This document shows positions 39,996-49,467 of a stretch of DNA of 64,000 nucleotides, one piece after another; position 1 is the first letter of the stretch; every line of letters begins with the position of its first letter. Origin of the DNA: UBA6107 sp034430175 (GTDB taxonomy: Bacteria; Chloroflexota; Anaerolineae; Anaerolineales; Anaerolineaceae); NCBI GenBank assembly GCA_034430175.1, contig DAOUFI010000004.1, positions 124,001 to 188,000 of the forward strand, written 5' to 3'. The position numbers and the translations under genes were made by a program. A model generated the notes under the pieces. It saw only the letters and a list, made by a program, of their open reading frames with translations, was not told the origin of the DNA and searched no databases.

Positions 39996-40024
39996 GGGGA
40001 TACTGATTGGGCAGAGCAGGGGAG

Positions 40025-40663
40025 TCAGTGGGAATCGGTTAGTAATTTTATCTCTTCATCCACGTACTTGTAGAACTGACCCAGGTGGTAACCATCGACC
40101 AGGGCGTGGTGGGCCAGCATGGAGAGCGGCATCATCAACCTGCCGTCCTTCAACTCGTATTTGCCGAAGGAGATGCGCGGGTTCGAGTCCTCGCCACCAC
40201 GGGTGGGTTGGATGAGGGCAGTGTGGTGCACCCAGGGGATGGAGGTGGTGAAATACAGTGCTTCCACCTCCTCGTCGTCAGGCACCCAACCAATTTCAGT
40301 GACTCGTTTCTGTTCGGCGTTGGCGTATTCCATGTACTCGGCATATGGTTTGCCGTGGTAGAGGGTGCAGTAGATGAACGTGTTGTCGGGTAGAAGGATT
40401 GTGTGCGAGGTGCCGCAGCAGGGGAACTCGATGATGCCACCCTGGTGTACACGCATGCGGAACTCGGGGATGCGATTGGCGGCTTTGGCCACCACGTAAT
40501 TCATCGCCAGGAAGAACGATTCTCCGCGCACTTTGGTGAAAGCCTTGATTTCAGTGACATCGACCTCGGCGGTCAGTCCCACGTACGGCCAGGCCATGTT
40601 CCTGAACAGCAGGAATTGCTCCCTGCGCGGAAAGCTGTCGAGGTCAATCGTTTTGAATTCCAT
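40025..40663 (-). CDS. Chloramphenicol acetyltransferase-family protein
   Basis: 212 residues, the normal length for the family. HHALVDGYH near residue 187 is the catalytic His motif (HHxxxDG) of CAT-type O-acetyltransferases; FTTSIPWVHHTAL is also in place. GGAGG precedes the ATG. Whether it takes chloramphenicol or another hydroxyl substrate cannot be told; divergent chromosomal members often do not confer resistance. Confidence 0.88.
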   Translation of the reverse strand: MEFKTIDLDSFPRREQFLLFRNMAWPYVGLTAEVDVTEIKAFTKVRGESFFLAMNYVVAKAANRIPEFRMRVHQGGIIEFPCCGTSHTILLPDNTFIYCTLYHGKPYAEYMEYANAEQKRVTEIGWVPDDEEVEALYFTTSIPWVHHTALIQPTRGGEDSNPRISFGKYELKDGRLMMPLSMLAHHALVDGYHLGQFYKYVDEEIKLLTDSH

Positions 40664-40753
40664 GCACTTCCTCCAGGTGATTGTCGATTAATCTTACCAT
40701 CCGTTCTGCGGATTATTTGCTACAATTTTCTAAGATCACCACTGGAGGATGCC

Positions 40754-41119
40754 ATGAACGACCGTGAAGCACTGGAATACATCAAGGGGTACTTCGATGA
40801 GCTATTCGTCAAGAAGAACGTCGATGCCCTCGACCATTACCTCGACAAGGATTATTTTGACTACGACATCGGCGATCCATCGGTCGACCACATCCAAAAC
40901 TCCAAGCAGTATTTGTTGAGACGTTTCGAGCGCGAGCCAACCATTGGCGTGAATGTGGTCAGGGCGATGATTCACGAAGAGGTCATTACCGCGTTTCTGG
41001 AATGGTTCGTGATTGAAGGCGGCGAGAGAAGAGTGACCATGAAAGGCGTCGCCAGCTTCCTGCTGCGAGGTGAAAAGATCTTGAAGCGGCACACTTTCAT
41101 TTATTGGCGGGCGGAATAA
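40754..41119 (+). CDS. NTF2/SnoaL-like protein
   Basis: 121 residues from the ATG at 40754, behind GGAGG; the open frame extends back through the divergent gene and that part is shadow. YIKGYFDELFVKKNVDALDHYLDKDYFDYD and the later strands (VTMKGVASFLLRGEKILKRHTFIYWR) fit the SnoaL-like cone-shaped fold. Function unknown. Confidence 0.8.
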   Translation: MNDREALEYIKGYFDELFVKKNVDALDHYLDKDYFDYDIGDPSVDHIQNSKQYLLRRFEREPTIGVNVVRAMIHEEVITAFLEWFVIEGGERRVTMKGVASFLLRGEKILKRHTFIYWRAE

Positions 41120-41123
41120 AAAT

Positions 41124-41147
41124 CCCCTGTCCGGTGAAGGACAGGGG
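41124..41147 (-). terminator. Intrinsic terminator of the MFS gene
   Basis: CCCCTGTCC (41124-41132) and GGACAGGGG (41139-41147) form a 9-bp stem. On the reverse strand it is followed by ATTTTTATT, so it mainly serves the gene ending at 41165. Confidence 0.8.
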
Positions 41148-41164
41148 AGGAAAAGAAAATATTG

Positions 41165-42502
41165 TTATTTTGTGGTGGAGGCCTGTGCCGCACGTGCTTC
41201 AAGCTGTTTATGCAATGCTTCGATGTCTTTGGGGATGAAAATAATTGCGAAGATCATGAAGATTATACACAATCCCCAGGCGCTGGTACAGATGACTTTG
41301 ATGGCATTACCGACTGAGGTGGCATCCGCCAGCAAACCCGCGAGGATGGGAGCAACCCAGGCGCCGGCGTTCTCGATGAGACTTTCGATCGACTGAGCCG
41401 AAGAACGAACTTCTGGAAGCGTAACATCGTACATGGTGGAGATGATGTTTGGCGAGGCGAAAGGCATGAAGAAAGCCGCCAGACCCATGAGGATACCGAA
41501 AACTAATACCTGACTGTTAGGCACGCTAAGGGCAGCAAATAGACCGATCATACCCAGAATAATTCCTATCTCGCTGGCAATAAGACGGCCACCCTTGTGC
41601 TTTTTGAAGATCTTGTCGCCCAGCCAACCGCCAGCCGGGTAACCGAGAGCCATGAGCACCACCGCGGGAGCCATGATCATCAGGGTGGTAGTATCGTCAT
41701 ATCCGCGCTGTTTGCCTAGATAATCGAAGATATAGTATGTAATCACATTCCATGGGAAAACACCGGTAAAACCTTGGGCGTAAACCATCCACAGGCTCTT
41801 GCGCTGGAAGATTTGTTTAAGTGCCGACCAACTGAATTTGTATGATTGCCCTTCCACACCCTGAAGCTCTTCTTCGCCGCTACCACGAGGTACGTCTTTG
41901 ACGAAAATGAAGATAAAGATAGAGAGGATAATACCCAGTGAGCCGGTGAGAATGAACACGTTTTGCCATCCTCCCAACGAGGTAGTGAACAGAAGAGCAA
42001 TGACCATACCAATCAAATAGCCGATGGGTTGGGTTAATTGCAGGATACCATAGACCTTGCCGCGCACCTTGGGAGTATACAGGTCTGAGATCAGGCTGTA
42101 CATACCTGGGTAGCTGGAATCATCAATACCAGTGGAAGAGCGGGTGGCCAGAAAATCACTGAAACGGGCAGGGGAGTGAAACTTGGGAGCTAGCGCGCTT
42201 AACCAGGTAGTGGAACCCCAGATGAACGAAGCAGCTGCCAATAACTTGCCGCGGTTGTAACGATCGCTCAACCAACCCCACAATGGGTAAAAGATGGTAC
42301 CAACGATAAGGGCACCCGAGTTGATCAGACCCCACTGTGTGTAGGTCATATGAAAGGTACCCATAATGTCGGTCTGCAGCGGGCCGATCAGTAATTTATC
42401 AGTTTGGTGTAGCAGCATGAAGATGAAGAAGATAACGATATTAATCTTGGCAGTCCGGTTCAATTTTGGCCTGCTGGATTTTACTGCTTCAGATGCTTCC
42501 AT
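41165..42502 (-). CDS. Major facilitator superfamily transporter
   Basis: 445 residues, 12 membrane helices. The loop between helices 2 and 3 has the MFS motif GWLSDRYNRGKLL. Residues 107-115 (PKFHSPARF) interrupt a typical helix. The layout resembles sugar-acid or organophosphate carriers, but substrate cannot be named. It stands alone between a terminator and a gap of nearly 300 bases. Confidence 0.88.
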   Translation of the reverse strand: MEASEAVKSSRPKLNRTAKINIVIFFIFMLLHQTDKLLIGPLQTDIMGTFHMTYTQWGLINSGALIVGTIFYPLWGWLSDRYNRGKLLAAASFIWGSTTWLSALAPKFHSPARFSDFLATRSSTGIDDSSYPGMYSLISDLYTPKVRGKVYGILQLTQPIGYLIGMVIALLFTTSLGGWQNVFILTGSLGIILSIFIFIFVKDVPRGSGEEELQGVEGQSYKFSWSALKQIFQRKSLWMVYAQGFTGVFPWNVITYYIFDYLGKQRGYDDTTTLMIMAPAVVLMALGYPAGGWLGDKIFKKHKGGRLIASEIGIILGMIGLFAALSVPNSQVLVFGILMGLAAFFMPFASPNIISTMYDVTLPEVRSSAQSIESLIENAGAWVAPILAGLLADATSVGNAIKVICTSAWGLCIIFMIFAIIFIPKDIEALHKQLEARAAQASTTK

Positions 42503-42760
42503 AAAGAATCTCCGTATGAGGATTTTTTATTACAACGCAGATTGACCAATTTTAGACCCGTGCATTGCAACTGTCAAACATAATGGGAATGACGAAAAGC
42601 GGAATTTATCATAACAAAAATCTGTAAGTCGCTTGGGATACAATCAGTCCTGAATGTTGTGAATTCCTCTCTTAAACCCATCATTTTACAAGAATATTCT
42701 CAGAAAACGTGCCCACAGGAAGGCCGTAGAGCGATTTTAAAGCGTTAATGCAATAAAAAA

Positions 42761-42784
42761 TACCCTCAAAAATGAGGGTATTTT
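42761..42784. terminator. Bidirectional intrinsic terminator
   Basis: TACCCTCA (42761-42768) and TGAGGGTA (42773-42780) form an 8-bp stem, with A-runs before and TTTT after. It ends the second MFS gene on the reverse strand. Confidence 0.85.
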
Positions 42785-42798
42785 GCATGAAAAAGAGT

Positions 42799-44202
42799 TT
42801 ACTCACTTTTTTCCGCGTCCAGCGGGATCTCAGGGATGGTGGAGATGATAAGTGTTGCCAGGGCCATGGCGATTGCCGCAGCTAAAAAGATCAGCTTCAG
42901 CCCACTCTCCAAGTTGACGGCGTTTTTTTGGATCAACCCCAGCAGGGAAGGGGCGACAGCGATCCCGGCCATCTGGAAGAAGTAGATGGCAGCCACGGCC
43001 ACTCCGAGCAGGCGCCGCGGCATGGCGAATTGTGCCACCAGGGTGTGGATGGTGGGTATCATGCCCAGTCCGATGGCGGCGATCGAGGTCACCAGGATGT
43101 ACAGCCAGATCGGGGTAGCGGCAGTAAAGCGCCACATAGCCACCATCGCCGCGGTGACGATGAGATGCCCGGCGTTGTACATCCACTTGTAGCGCCTGGT
43201 GCGCGCCAGCAGCAATCCGGTGGGAATGCCCAGAAACGAAGCGATCAGAGTATAGGGCGTCAGCATAGAGCCGCTGACCGTGGGGCTGACCTTCATCACG
43301 TCTTGGACGAAGATGGGAGAATACGACAGGATGGCCAGGAAGGCGAAATAGGAAAGGAATGCCGCGACCGCTGCGGTCATGAACGTGTGGCTTCTGAAAA
43401 CCTGCGGGTCGAGAATAGGTGCCGCGGCGCGATGTTCGATCTTGATGAAACTGAACCAGGCGAAAAGTGAACCTGCGAGCAGGACAATACCGGGCAGCAA
43501 TTTTGCCGGGTCTCCCAAAAACGAAATGCCAATGATAACCGAACCGGTGGCAAGAACCATCACCAGTGTGCCGGGCAGGTCTATTTTTGGATGCGCTTCC
43601 TCGCGGGTGTCTGGCAAGCCGACGGCAACCAGGATACCGCCAATCAGCATCAGCGGGATCGTGCCCCAGTACAGTGCGCGCCAGCCGAAGATACTTTCGG
43701 AGGCAATCCCTCCCAGCACGGGCCCGATCAGGGCGGCGATACCCGCAGGTAGGTTCAGCAGGCCGGTCCACTTGGCACGTTCAGCCGGTTCAAAGAGGTC
43801 TCCGATGGCGGTAAAGCACAGCGGAACGATGGGGAAATGTCCGATGCTCATGAACGTCGCGGCAGCTACAAGGGCGGCCATGCTTTTTGAAAAAGTGGTG
43901 ATTCCCAGACCAAGTATGAAGATCGCGATCGAGATCAGCAGCAGTTTGCGGCGCCCGTAAATGTCTGACAATTTGCCAAAGAGTAGCGTGGAAGTCGACC
44001 CGGCCAGTGCTGGCAGGGCGATCAGCCAGGAGAACAGCGACATGCCATTCAGCTCCGAGATCATACCTGGCTGCGCGATGTTGCGTCCGTTTATCAAGAG
44101 CACGCTGACGAACTCCGTCAGAAAGATCGTCCAGACGCCAAGAGAGAACTTCTTGTGGCTTGAGGATAAGCAGGTCATGCTTGATTGTGTGGGCTGTGTC
44201 AT
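42799..44202 (-). CDS. Major facilitator superfamily transporter, drug/sugar efflux type
   Basis: 467 residues with 14 likely membrane helices, as in DHA2-type efflux proteins. LFGKLSDIYGRRKLLLISIAIF is the MFS motif A loop; GPVLGGIASESIFGWRALYWGTIP is the antiporter motif C region. The role is probably export. No regulator lies next to it. Confidence 0.88.
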   Translation of the reverse strand: MTQPTQSSMTCLSSSHKKFSLGVWTIFLTEFVSVLLINGRNIAQPGMISELNGMSLFSWLIALPALAGSTSTLLFGKLSDIYGRRKLLLISIAIFILGLGITTFSKSMAALVAAATFMSIGHFPIVPLCFTAIGDLFEPAERAKWTGLLNLPAGIAALIGPVLGGIASESIFGWRALYWGTIPLMLIGGILVAVGLPDTREEAHPKIDLPGTLVMVLATGSVIIGISFLGDPAKLLPGIVLLAGSLFAWFSFIKIEHRAAAPILDPQVFRSHTFMTAAVAAFLSYFAFLAILSYSPIFVQDVMKVSPTVSGSMLTPYTLIASFLGIPTGLLLARTRRYKWMYNAGHLIVTAAMVAMWRFTAATPIWLYILVTSIAAIGLGMIPTIHTLVAQFAMPRRLLGVAVAAIYFFQMAGIAVAPSLLGLIQKNAVNLESGLKLIFLAAAIAMALATLIISTIPEIPLDAEKSE

Positions 44203-44430
44203 ATGAATACCTAATTATAGATTTGATTGATAGAGTCAGTTTACCATTTTGAGTTCACTCCAGGTCAAGGGAGAATAATGGCCATAATCCGGTCGTCTTT
44301 ACCCTTTATCACTTCCGATTATTTAAACAAATCAGAAACTATGTGCTTTTTCTACCCTGTGTCCAAAAGTGCTACACTGTTGATATCTATTGATAGGTGG
44401 AAACCTTGGATGGTATTACGGAGGCCTGGT

Positions 44431-45897
44431 ATGCGGATGAGACTCTGGCTCGCAATCCTGATTGGACTCTTCTTTCTGGCAAGCTGTAATTTTCCTCTCT
44501 TTAGAACTCCTACTGTACCTGGAGCGGTTACAAATACTCCCAACTCAACCCTACCGCTGCCAACAGCAACCACGATCCCACCAACCGCGACCGAACCCCC
44601 ACACGCCATGGATTCGACCGAGCCTTTCCAATTGGCCATCATCACCCCGGCAGAGTTCGTCTCAGTGCTGCAACCTTTGATGGATTATAAGAATAAGACA
44701 GGCATGCCGGCACGCATTATCACGCTTGAAGAAATCTATACGCAATGTCAGGGAAGAGACCAGGCAGAGCAGGTCAAAACCTGCCTGGCGCAGCTCGCGC
44801 GCGTCAATGGCATCCAATACGCCATGCTCGTTGGTGACATGGACAAGTTCCCGGTGCGCTTCACCAAGGCCGACCGCGATGCCCCGGAGGCGGGCTACAC
44901 TGCCTTCTTCCCCACGGACTTATATTACGCGGATCTTTTCAAAGCCGACGGCAGTTTCGACAACTGGGACGCCGACGACGACGGTTACTACGGCGAGATC
45001 TGTGGTGAGATCACCGACTGCCCACTCAACTCAGACATGGTCGATCTGACCCCCGATATTGCCGTTGGGCGCATCCCCGCTTCAAATGAAAAGGAAGTGG
45101 CAATCTACGTGCAGAAGGTCATCACATACGAGAGCACCGCCGCGGCCTCCGCCTGGGCTCGCACCGTACTGCTGGTGGCCACCAACACCTGGGTGGACGG
45201 GAGCTGCAAGGGCGAAGATGACCTGGCCGGCGGTTTGCCCCAGGGTTACCAGACAATCAAGCTATATGAAGAGGGGTCGCCATGCCCTGCCACGCAGGTG
45301 CTCACCAGTGAGAACTTGATCGAGACGATCGATAACGGTGTGGGTTTCATCAGCTACATTGGTCACGGTGACAACACCATGTGGTGGAATTACCTCACCA
45401 TCAAGGACGTGGCTTCTTTGACTAACTACTTCTCCCCTGCCATCATTTTCTCCACAGGATGCGGCACGTCTGAATTTGGACCCCGTCCGCCAGCCGACCC
45501 CTACCTGGATGTGAGCGGCATCCAGCATCCTGGCAATGCCGCCGGAGAAATGTTCACCGAAGTTCCTCCCCCACCCGCCAATCTCCAGACCGATTACATC
45601 GATGGTTTCGGTGAGGTCATGACGGTGCAATCCGAAGGCGGCGCGGTGTCATACGTTGGCGCCATCACCGGCTCGCAACCCTATTCCATCGAGTTGAACA
45701 ACCACTTTTTTGAGGCTCTTTCCACCGGCAAAACCACAGTGGGTGATATGTGGGTTTACATGGTGGAAAAGTACTACCAGCAAAATCAATTTCCGGTCTA
45801 CGTCGATCCTCCCGATTGGACCGTGCTGGCGCGCTTCCACCAGCCCTGGAAGTTCATGCTCTTCGGCGATCCGTCGCTGCGGGTGGGTGGAGTGTAG
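44431..45897 (+). CDS. Peptidase C25 (gingipain)-like lipoprotein
   Basis: 488 residues from the ATG at 44431, preceded by GGAGG; the open frame upstream to 44227 has no such site. The signal peptide ends in the lipobox FLASC, then a Pro/Thr linker. The domain then shows the C25 pattern: YAMLVGDMDKFPVRF, an Asp-rich segment (NWDADDDGYYGE), DIAVGRIPASNEKEV, and the catalytic His312 (SYIGHGD) and Cys344 (FSTGCGT). Gingipain-type enzymes cut proteins outside the cell or act in secretion. It appears to be a single-gene unit. Confidence 0.85.
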   Translation: MRMRLWLAILIGLFFLASCNFPLFRTPTVPGAVTNTPNSTLPLPTATTIPPTATEPPHAMDSTEPFQLAIITPAEFVSVLQPLMDYKNKTGMPARIITLEEIYTQCQGRDQAEQVKTCLAQLARVNGIQYAMLVGDMDKFPVRFTKADRDAPEAGYTAFFPTDLYYADLFKADGSFDNWDADDDGYYGEICGEITDCPLNSDMVDLTPDIAVGRIPASNEKEVAIYVQKVITYESTAAASAWARTVLLVATNTWVDGSCKGEDDLAGGLPQGYQTIKLYEEGSPCPATQVLTSENLIETIDNGVGFISYIGHGDNTMWWNYLTIKDVASLTNYFSPAIIFSTGCGTSEFGPRPPADPYLDVSGIQHPGNAAGEMFTEVPPPPANLQTDYIDGFGEVMTVQSEGGAVSYVGAITGSQPYSIELNNHFFEALSTGKTTVGDMWVYMVEKYYQQNQFPVYVDPPDWTVLARFHQPWKFMLFGDPSLRVGGV

Positions 45898-45951
45898 TTG
45901 AATTACCTCCACCAGCAAAAGCCGGGATTTACTGGCAATCCTCTGTAAGTT

Positions 45952-46728
45952 TTAACGATTTATTTCTTTAAGAATCTGCGGGTGCAGGTGTGGATTGGCC
46001 ACGATCACCTCACCTCTAGCGAGAGAATCTGCACCTCCATTGTAATCGGTGACGATGGCGCCTGCTTCACGAGCAATGACGATACCGGCTGCCATATCCC
46101 ATTGCGAGAGACCCTTCTCCCAATATCCATCCAATCTGCCGGAGGCTACTGCGCACAGATCAAGCGCGGCAGAACCGTCGCAACGCATGGAACGTACGCG
46201 GCGGATAAAATGTGCCCATTCGTTTGTATTGTTTTCGGGATTTGTCCAGGCGTCGTATGGAAAACCTGAGGCAAGCACAGCCTGATCCAGCTCAACGGTT
46301 TTGGATATATGCAGGGGAATGTTGTTTAATGTAGCACCCTTACCCGTCTCTCCAAGGTAAAGTTCCTGTAAGATCGGGTTGTAAACCACGCCAAGAATTA
46401 ACTCTCCTTTTGTCTCGAGACCAATCGATACCGCCACAAACGGATAACGTCGGATGAAATTGGTTGTCCCATCAATCGGGTCAACGATCCATCGACGACC
46501 ATGACCTTTCTTTTCAACCCCACTTTCTTCCGCCAGAATTCCATCCTCCGGGAAGGTTTTAGCTAGGCGTGTCTTGATCAGGTCTTCGCATTGTTGATCC
46601 ACTGTAGTTACCGGGTTGATTGCGCTGCCCTTCTCGCTCACCGTCAGGTTGACCTCATCCCAGGCATCGCGGATGATCTCACCGGCTGCGCGAGCAATAT
46701 TCACTGCTGTTTCCAATTCAAGCGACAT
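45952..46728 (-). CDS. Inositol monophosphatase family protein
   Basis: 258 residues, the usual length. GILAEESG carries the first metal-binding Glu residues, WIVDPIDGTTNF the second motif, and WDMAAGIVIAREAGAIVTDYNGG the C-terminal motif. Family members hydrolyse inositol phosphate, fructose 1,6-bisphosphate or related sugar phosphates. It is divergent from the DeoR-led cluster, so it may act on an intermediate of that pathway. Confidence 0.9.
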   Translation of the reverse strand: MSLELETAVNIARAAGEIIRDAWDEVNLTVSEKGSAINPVTTVDQQCEDLIKTRLAKTFPEDGILAEESGVEKKGHGRRWIVDPIDGTTNFIRRYPFVAVSIGLETKGELILGVVYNPILQELYLGETGKGATLNNIPLHISKTVELDQAVLASGFPYDAWTNPENNTNEWAHFIRRVRSMRCDGSAALDLCAVASGRLDGYWEKGLSQWDMAAGIVIAREAGAIVTDYNGGADSLARGEVIVANPHLHPQILKEINR

Positions 46729-46785
46729 TTCCTTTCCTCATTCACTTTCTGAACTTGTTTCTCTTGTGAGAAATATTAAAAAATG

Positions 46786-46814
46786 TTGACAAATCCACTA
46801 AATAATTCTACAAT
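46786..46814 (+). promoter_or_regulatory. Sigma-70-type promoter of the DeoR-led operon
   Basis: TTGACA (46786-46791) and TACAAT (46809-46814) with a 17-base spacer. An A-rich leader of about 75 bases follows up to the DeoR start and may hold its operator. Confidence 0.8.
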
Positions 46815-46897
46815 AAAAAGCAAGAAAAAGCACAAAAACGCTCAATAAAAATCAAATAAATACAAACTCAATCTTGTTCCTTTTCTCAGGTGGTGAA

Positions 46898-47653
46898 ATG
46901 ATCCCAGCCAAAAGATACGAACAAATCATCAAATATGTGAATAAGAATAAAACGGCCTCTGTTGAGGACCTTAGTAGTTGGCTTGGTGTATCCAAAGTCA
47001 CGATTCGTAGAGATTTGGATGAATTAGCAGCCAAAGGGCTCGTACTGCGTACCTTTGGAGGCGCCACTTCGGTGTTCAGCTACCTGTCGCAGGAAATTCC
47101 TTCCAACGAAAAAAGCTCGCTTTTCTCAGCTGAAAAACAACGGATAGGAAAAGCCGCTGCCGAACTTATTGAAGATGATGATGTCATTGTGCTCGATTCC
47201 GGAACGACTACCTTTGAAATTGCGCGCTACTTAACCAAACGCGTAACGGTGATCACCAACGACCTCAAGATTGCCATGGAGTTATGTATGCGCGATTACG
47301 TCACCCTCTATATCACCGGTGGATTAGTGGAGAACAACCTCTTTTCCACAACTGGAAAGACGACTGAAAACTTCTTGAATGAATTTCATGCAGATAAATC
47401 ATTTCTGGCAGCTGATGCAATCAGTCTCAAGTTTGGTATCACCAACCGCACCGTTTCACAGGTTCCCATCAAACGTTCCATTGCCATGACCGGTACCACC
47501 AAGATCCTGGTGGCGGATCATAGTAAATTTGAAAAAGAAACATTCGCAAACATCGGGTTATTGGATGAGCTGGATGTAATCATCACAGATCAGATGGAGG
47601 AGGATATCAGAAAGAAATATGAAGAGCTTGGCATCAAAATAATATTGGCGTAA
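46898..47653 (+). CDS. DeoR-family transcriptional regulator
   Basis: 251 residues from the ATG at 46898, with AGGTGG upstream. The N-terminal winged helix is typical (RYEQIIKYVNKNKTASVEDLSSWLGVSKVTIRRDLDELAAKGLVLRTFGGA, residues 6-56). The C-terminal sensor domain has the DSGTTTFEIARYL phosphate-binding stretch. DeoR regulators usually respond to a phosphorylated sugar. It leads the seven-gene cluster up to 54393. Confidence 0.93.
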   Translation: MIPAKRYEQIIKYVNKNKTASVEDLSSWLGVSKVTIRRDLDELAAKGLVLRTFGGATSVFSYLSQEIPSNEKSSLFSAEKQRIGKAAAELIEDDDVIVLDSGTTTFEIARYLTKRVTVITNDLKIAMELCMRDYVTLYITGGLVENNLFSTTGKTTENFLNEFHADKSFLAADAISLKFGITNRTVSQVPIKRSIAMTGTTKILVADHSKFEKETFANIGLLDELDVIITDQMEEDIRKKYEELGIKIILA

Positions 47654-47701
47654 AGATTCACCAATTTATTTTAATTTTGTTGGCACCATAAAGGAGATAA
47701 C

Positions 47702-49336
47702 ATGAACGATAAACAAGGAAAGGAAACATCCGTATTTGTGCGCAAATCTACCGGTCTGGTCAGAGAAGCGTCCTTCGCAGATGCAGCTATTTTCACTGCG
47801 ACCTTCTCAGCTCCGGTAGGTACCACGCTCGCTTTCGGCCTGTTCTGGGCGCTGGGAGCTTTCCCTGGAACGAACATTCTCCTGGCCATTATCTTATCGG
47901 CTGTGATCGATGTTCCAATTCTGATCATGATGGCCTACATGGCTTCGAGTATGCCACGCACTGGCGGCGATTATGTGTGGGTTAGCCGTATCCTATCCCC
48001 ATCGCTTGGAATGGTCAGCAGTTTTGCTGCGGTTTTCTCAGCCCTCATCGGCGCCGCGTATTGGGCTCGAATCTGGGGCCCCATGGGTGTTGGCCCGACT
48101 CTTGTCATTCTTGGCAACGTGGTTGACAGCCAGACACTTGTCTCTGTGGGTAACTGGGCGGGCGGAACCCTTGGTACCTTCTTGCTCGGTATGGTCATGA
48201 TCATTCTTCTCGTGCTTACCCTCATCTCAGGCACAAAGCGAATGTTCAAAATCCAGAACACTTTCTTTGCCATTGCCATGGTTGGTACTGTACTGGCGAT
48301 GATCGTCTTCGCCTTTGGCAACCAGGCAGCTTTTATCAACAATTTCAACACCTTTGCCCAAAGATATACCAATGTAACAGATTCCTATAATCAGATCATC
48401 GCCCTGGCTAAAGCAGCCGGTTACGACCCCTCTCTGAAGTCAACTTTTGGCGCGACTCTACCCTCCGTCATCTGTATTTTCACCTTCATGATGTGGAACT
48501 TCTGGTCCGTCTACCTCTCCGGTGAGATGAAGAGCGCCGGTAACCGCAAGCGCCAATTGGGTATCATGTTCACCGCTTTGATCTGGGATGTTGGCTTTAT
48601 CGCTCTCGGAGCCATGTTGATCTTCAACGTGCTCGGTAAGGAATTCTTCACAGCCATCAACTTCCTTTCCACCACGGCAGCCAGCCAGTATCCATTACCT
48701 GCCAGCCCGTATTTCACCTTGTTTGCTGGTGTAATTATCAAGAACCCGTTGCTGAACATTCTTATCGCTGTCTCGTTCCTCTTCTGGAACCTGCCTGCGA
48801 TGATCGGCAACACCTTCATGCCGGTTCGCTCCATCTTTGCCTGGTCGTTCGACCGCGTACTCCCCAAGAAACTTTCAGACGTGAACGAACGAACTCACAC
48901 ACCCGTACCGGCAATCCTGGTTGTGGGTGCGCTGGTTACCGCGATATTCGTTTGGTCGACCCTCTCCACCTCTTTCTTCACTCTGTTAGCCATGGGTGTA
49001 TTGTGCGGCGTCATTGAAATAACCCTGGTTTCAATCGCTGCAATCCGCATGCCTTACTCCCAAAAAGATCTTTATGAAACGTCACCGGCCAAGGGTAACT
49101 TCCTGGGCGCTCCGGTGCTCGTTGTTACTGGCATTCTCTCCTTGCTGGTGATGGGTTTGGTCACTTTCCTTCTGATGAAATACCCCGGAATTGGTATTGC
49201 TTCTCCCTGGCTGGCTCTTGGCTTCATTGGTGGTGTGGTAGTGGTTGGTCTTGCCATCTACTTCATCTCCAAGATCGTGCGCAAGCGCAGTGGCATCAAC
49301 ATCGACCTTTCCTTCAAGGAATTGCCACCCGAATAG
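47702..49336 (+). CDS. APC-superfamily amino acid/amine permease
   Basis: 544 residues, about 12-13 membrane helices. FADAAIFTATFSAPVGTTLAFG and MPRTGGDYVWVSRIL resemble the first helix and helix 3 regions of APC carriers (compare SMPxxGGxYVxxSR). Residues about 211-240 form a polar loop. AAGGAGATA stands before the ATG. FrlA, the fructoselysine/psicoselysine permease, belongs to the same superfamily. It probably brings the substrate of this cluster into the cell. Confidence 0.85.
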   Translation: MNDKQGKETSVFVRKSTGLVREASFADAAIFTATFSAPVGTTLAFGLFWALGAFPGTNILLAIILSAVIDVPILIMMAYMASSMPRTGGDYVWVSRILSPSLGMVSSFAAVFSALIGAAYWARIWGPMGVGPTLVILGNVVDSQTLVSVGNWAGGTLGTFLLGMVMIILLVLTLISGTKRMFKIQNTFFAIAMVGTVLAMIVFAFGNQAAFINNFNTFAQRYTNVTDSYNQIIALAKAAGYDPSLKSTFGATLPSVICIFTFMMWNFWSVYLSGEMKSAGNRKRQLGIMFTALIWDVGFIALGAMLIFNVLGKEFFTAINFLSTTAASQYPLPASPYFTLFAGVIIKNPLLNILIAVSFLFWNLPAMIGNTFMPVRSIFAWSFDRVLPKKLSDVNERTHTPVPAILVVGALVTAIFVWSTLSTSFFTLLAMGVLCGVIEITLVSIAAIRMPYSQKDLYETSPAKGNFLGAPVLVVTGILSLLVMGLVTFLLMKYPGIGIASPWLALGFIGGVVVVGLAIYFISKIVRKRSGINIDLSFKELPPE

Positions 49337-49394
49337 TTCGACGCTCTGATCTTCCGAGCCGATGCGATAGTTAATAGCAAAAAAGGTTGGACAA

Positions 49395-49448
49395 TATAGT
49401 TGGCCTTTGAGATTATTACTGCAATCGAATTTCATAAGGCCAACTATA
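49395..49448 (+). promoter_or_regulatory. Long inverted repeat between permease and phosphoesterase genes
   Basis: TATAGTTGGCCTT (49395-49407) and AAGGCCAACTATA (49436-49448) are perfect 13-bp complements, followed by ATATTTT. It is a terminator or attenuator candidate that would lower expression of the downstream genes, or a site that stabilises the permease message. Confidence 0.65.
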
Positions 49449-49467
49449 ATATTTTAGTGAGGTGGTA

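Noticed and set aside
40025..40663. Acquired chloramphenicol resistance gene
   Set aside because: The family is right, but there is no mobile element nearby and composition matches the surroundings; a housekeeping-type acetyltransferase is more likely.
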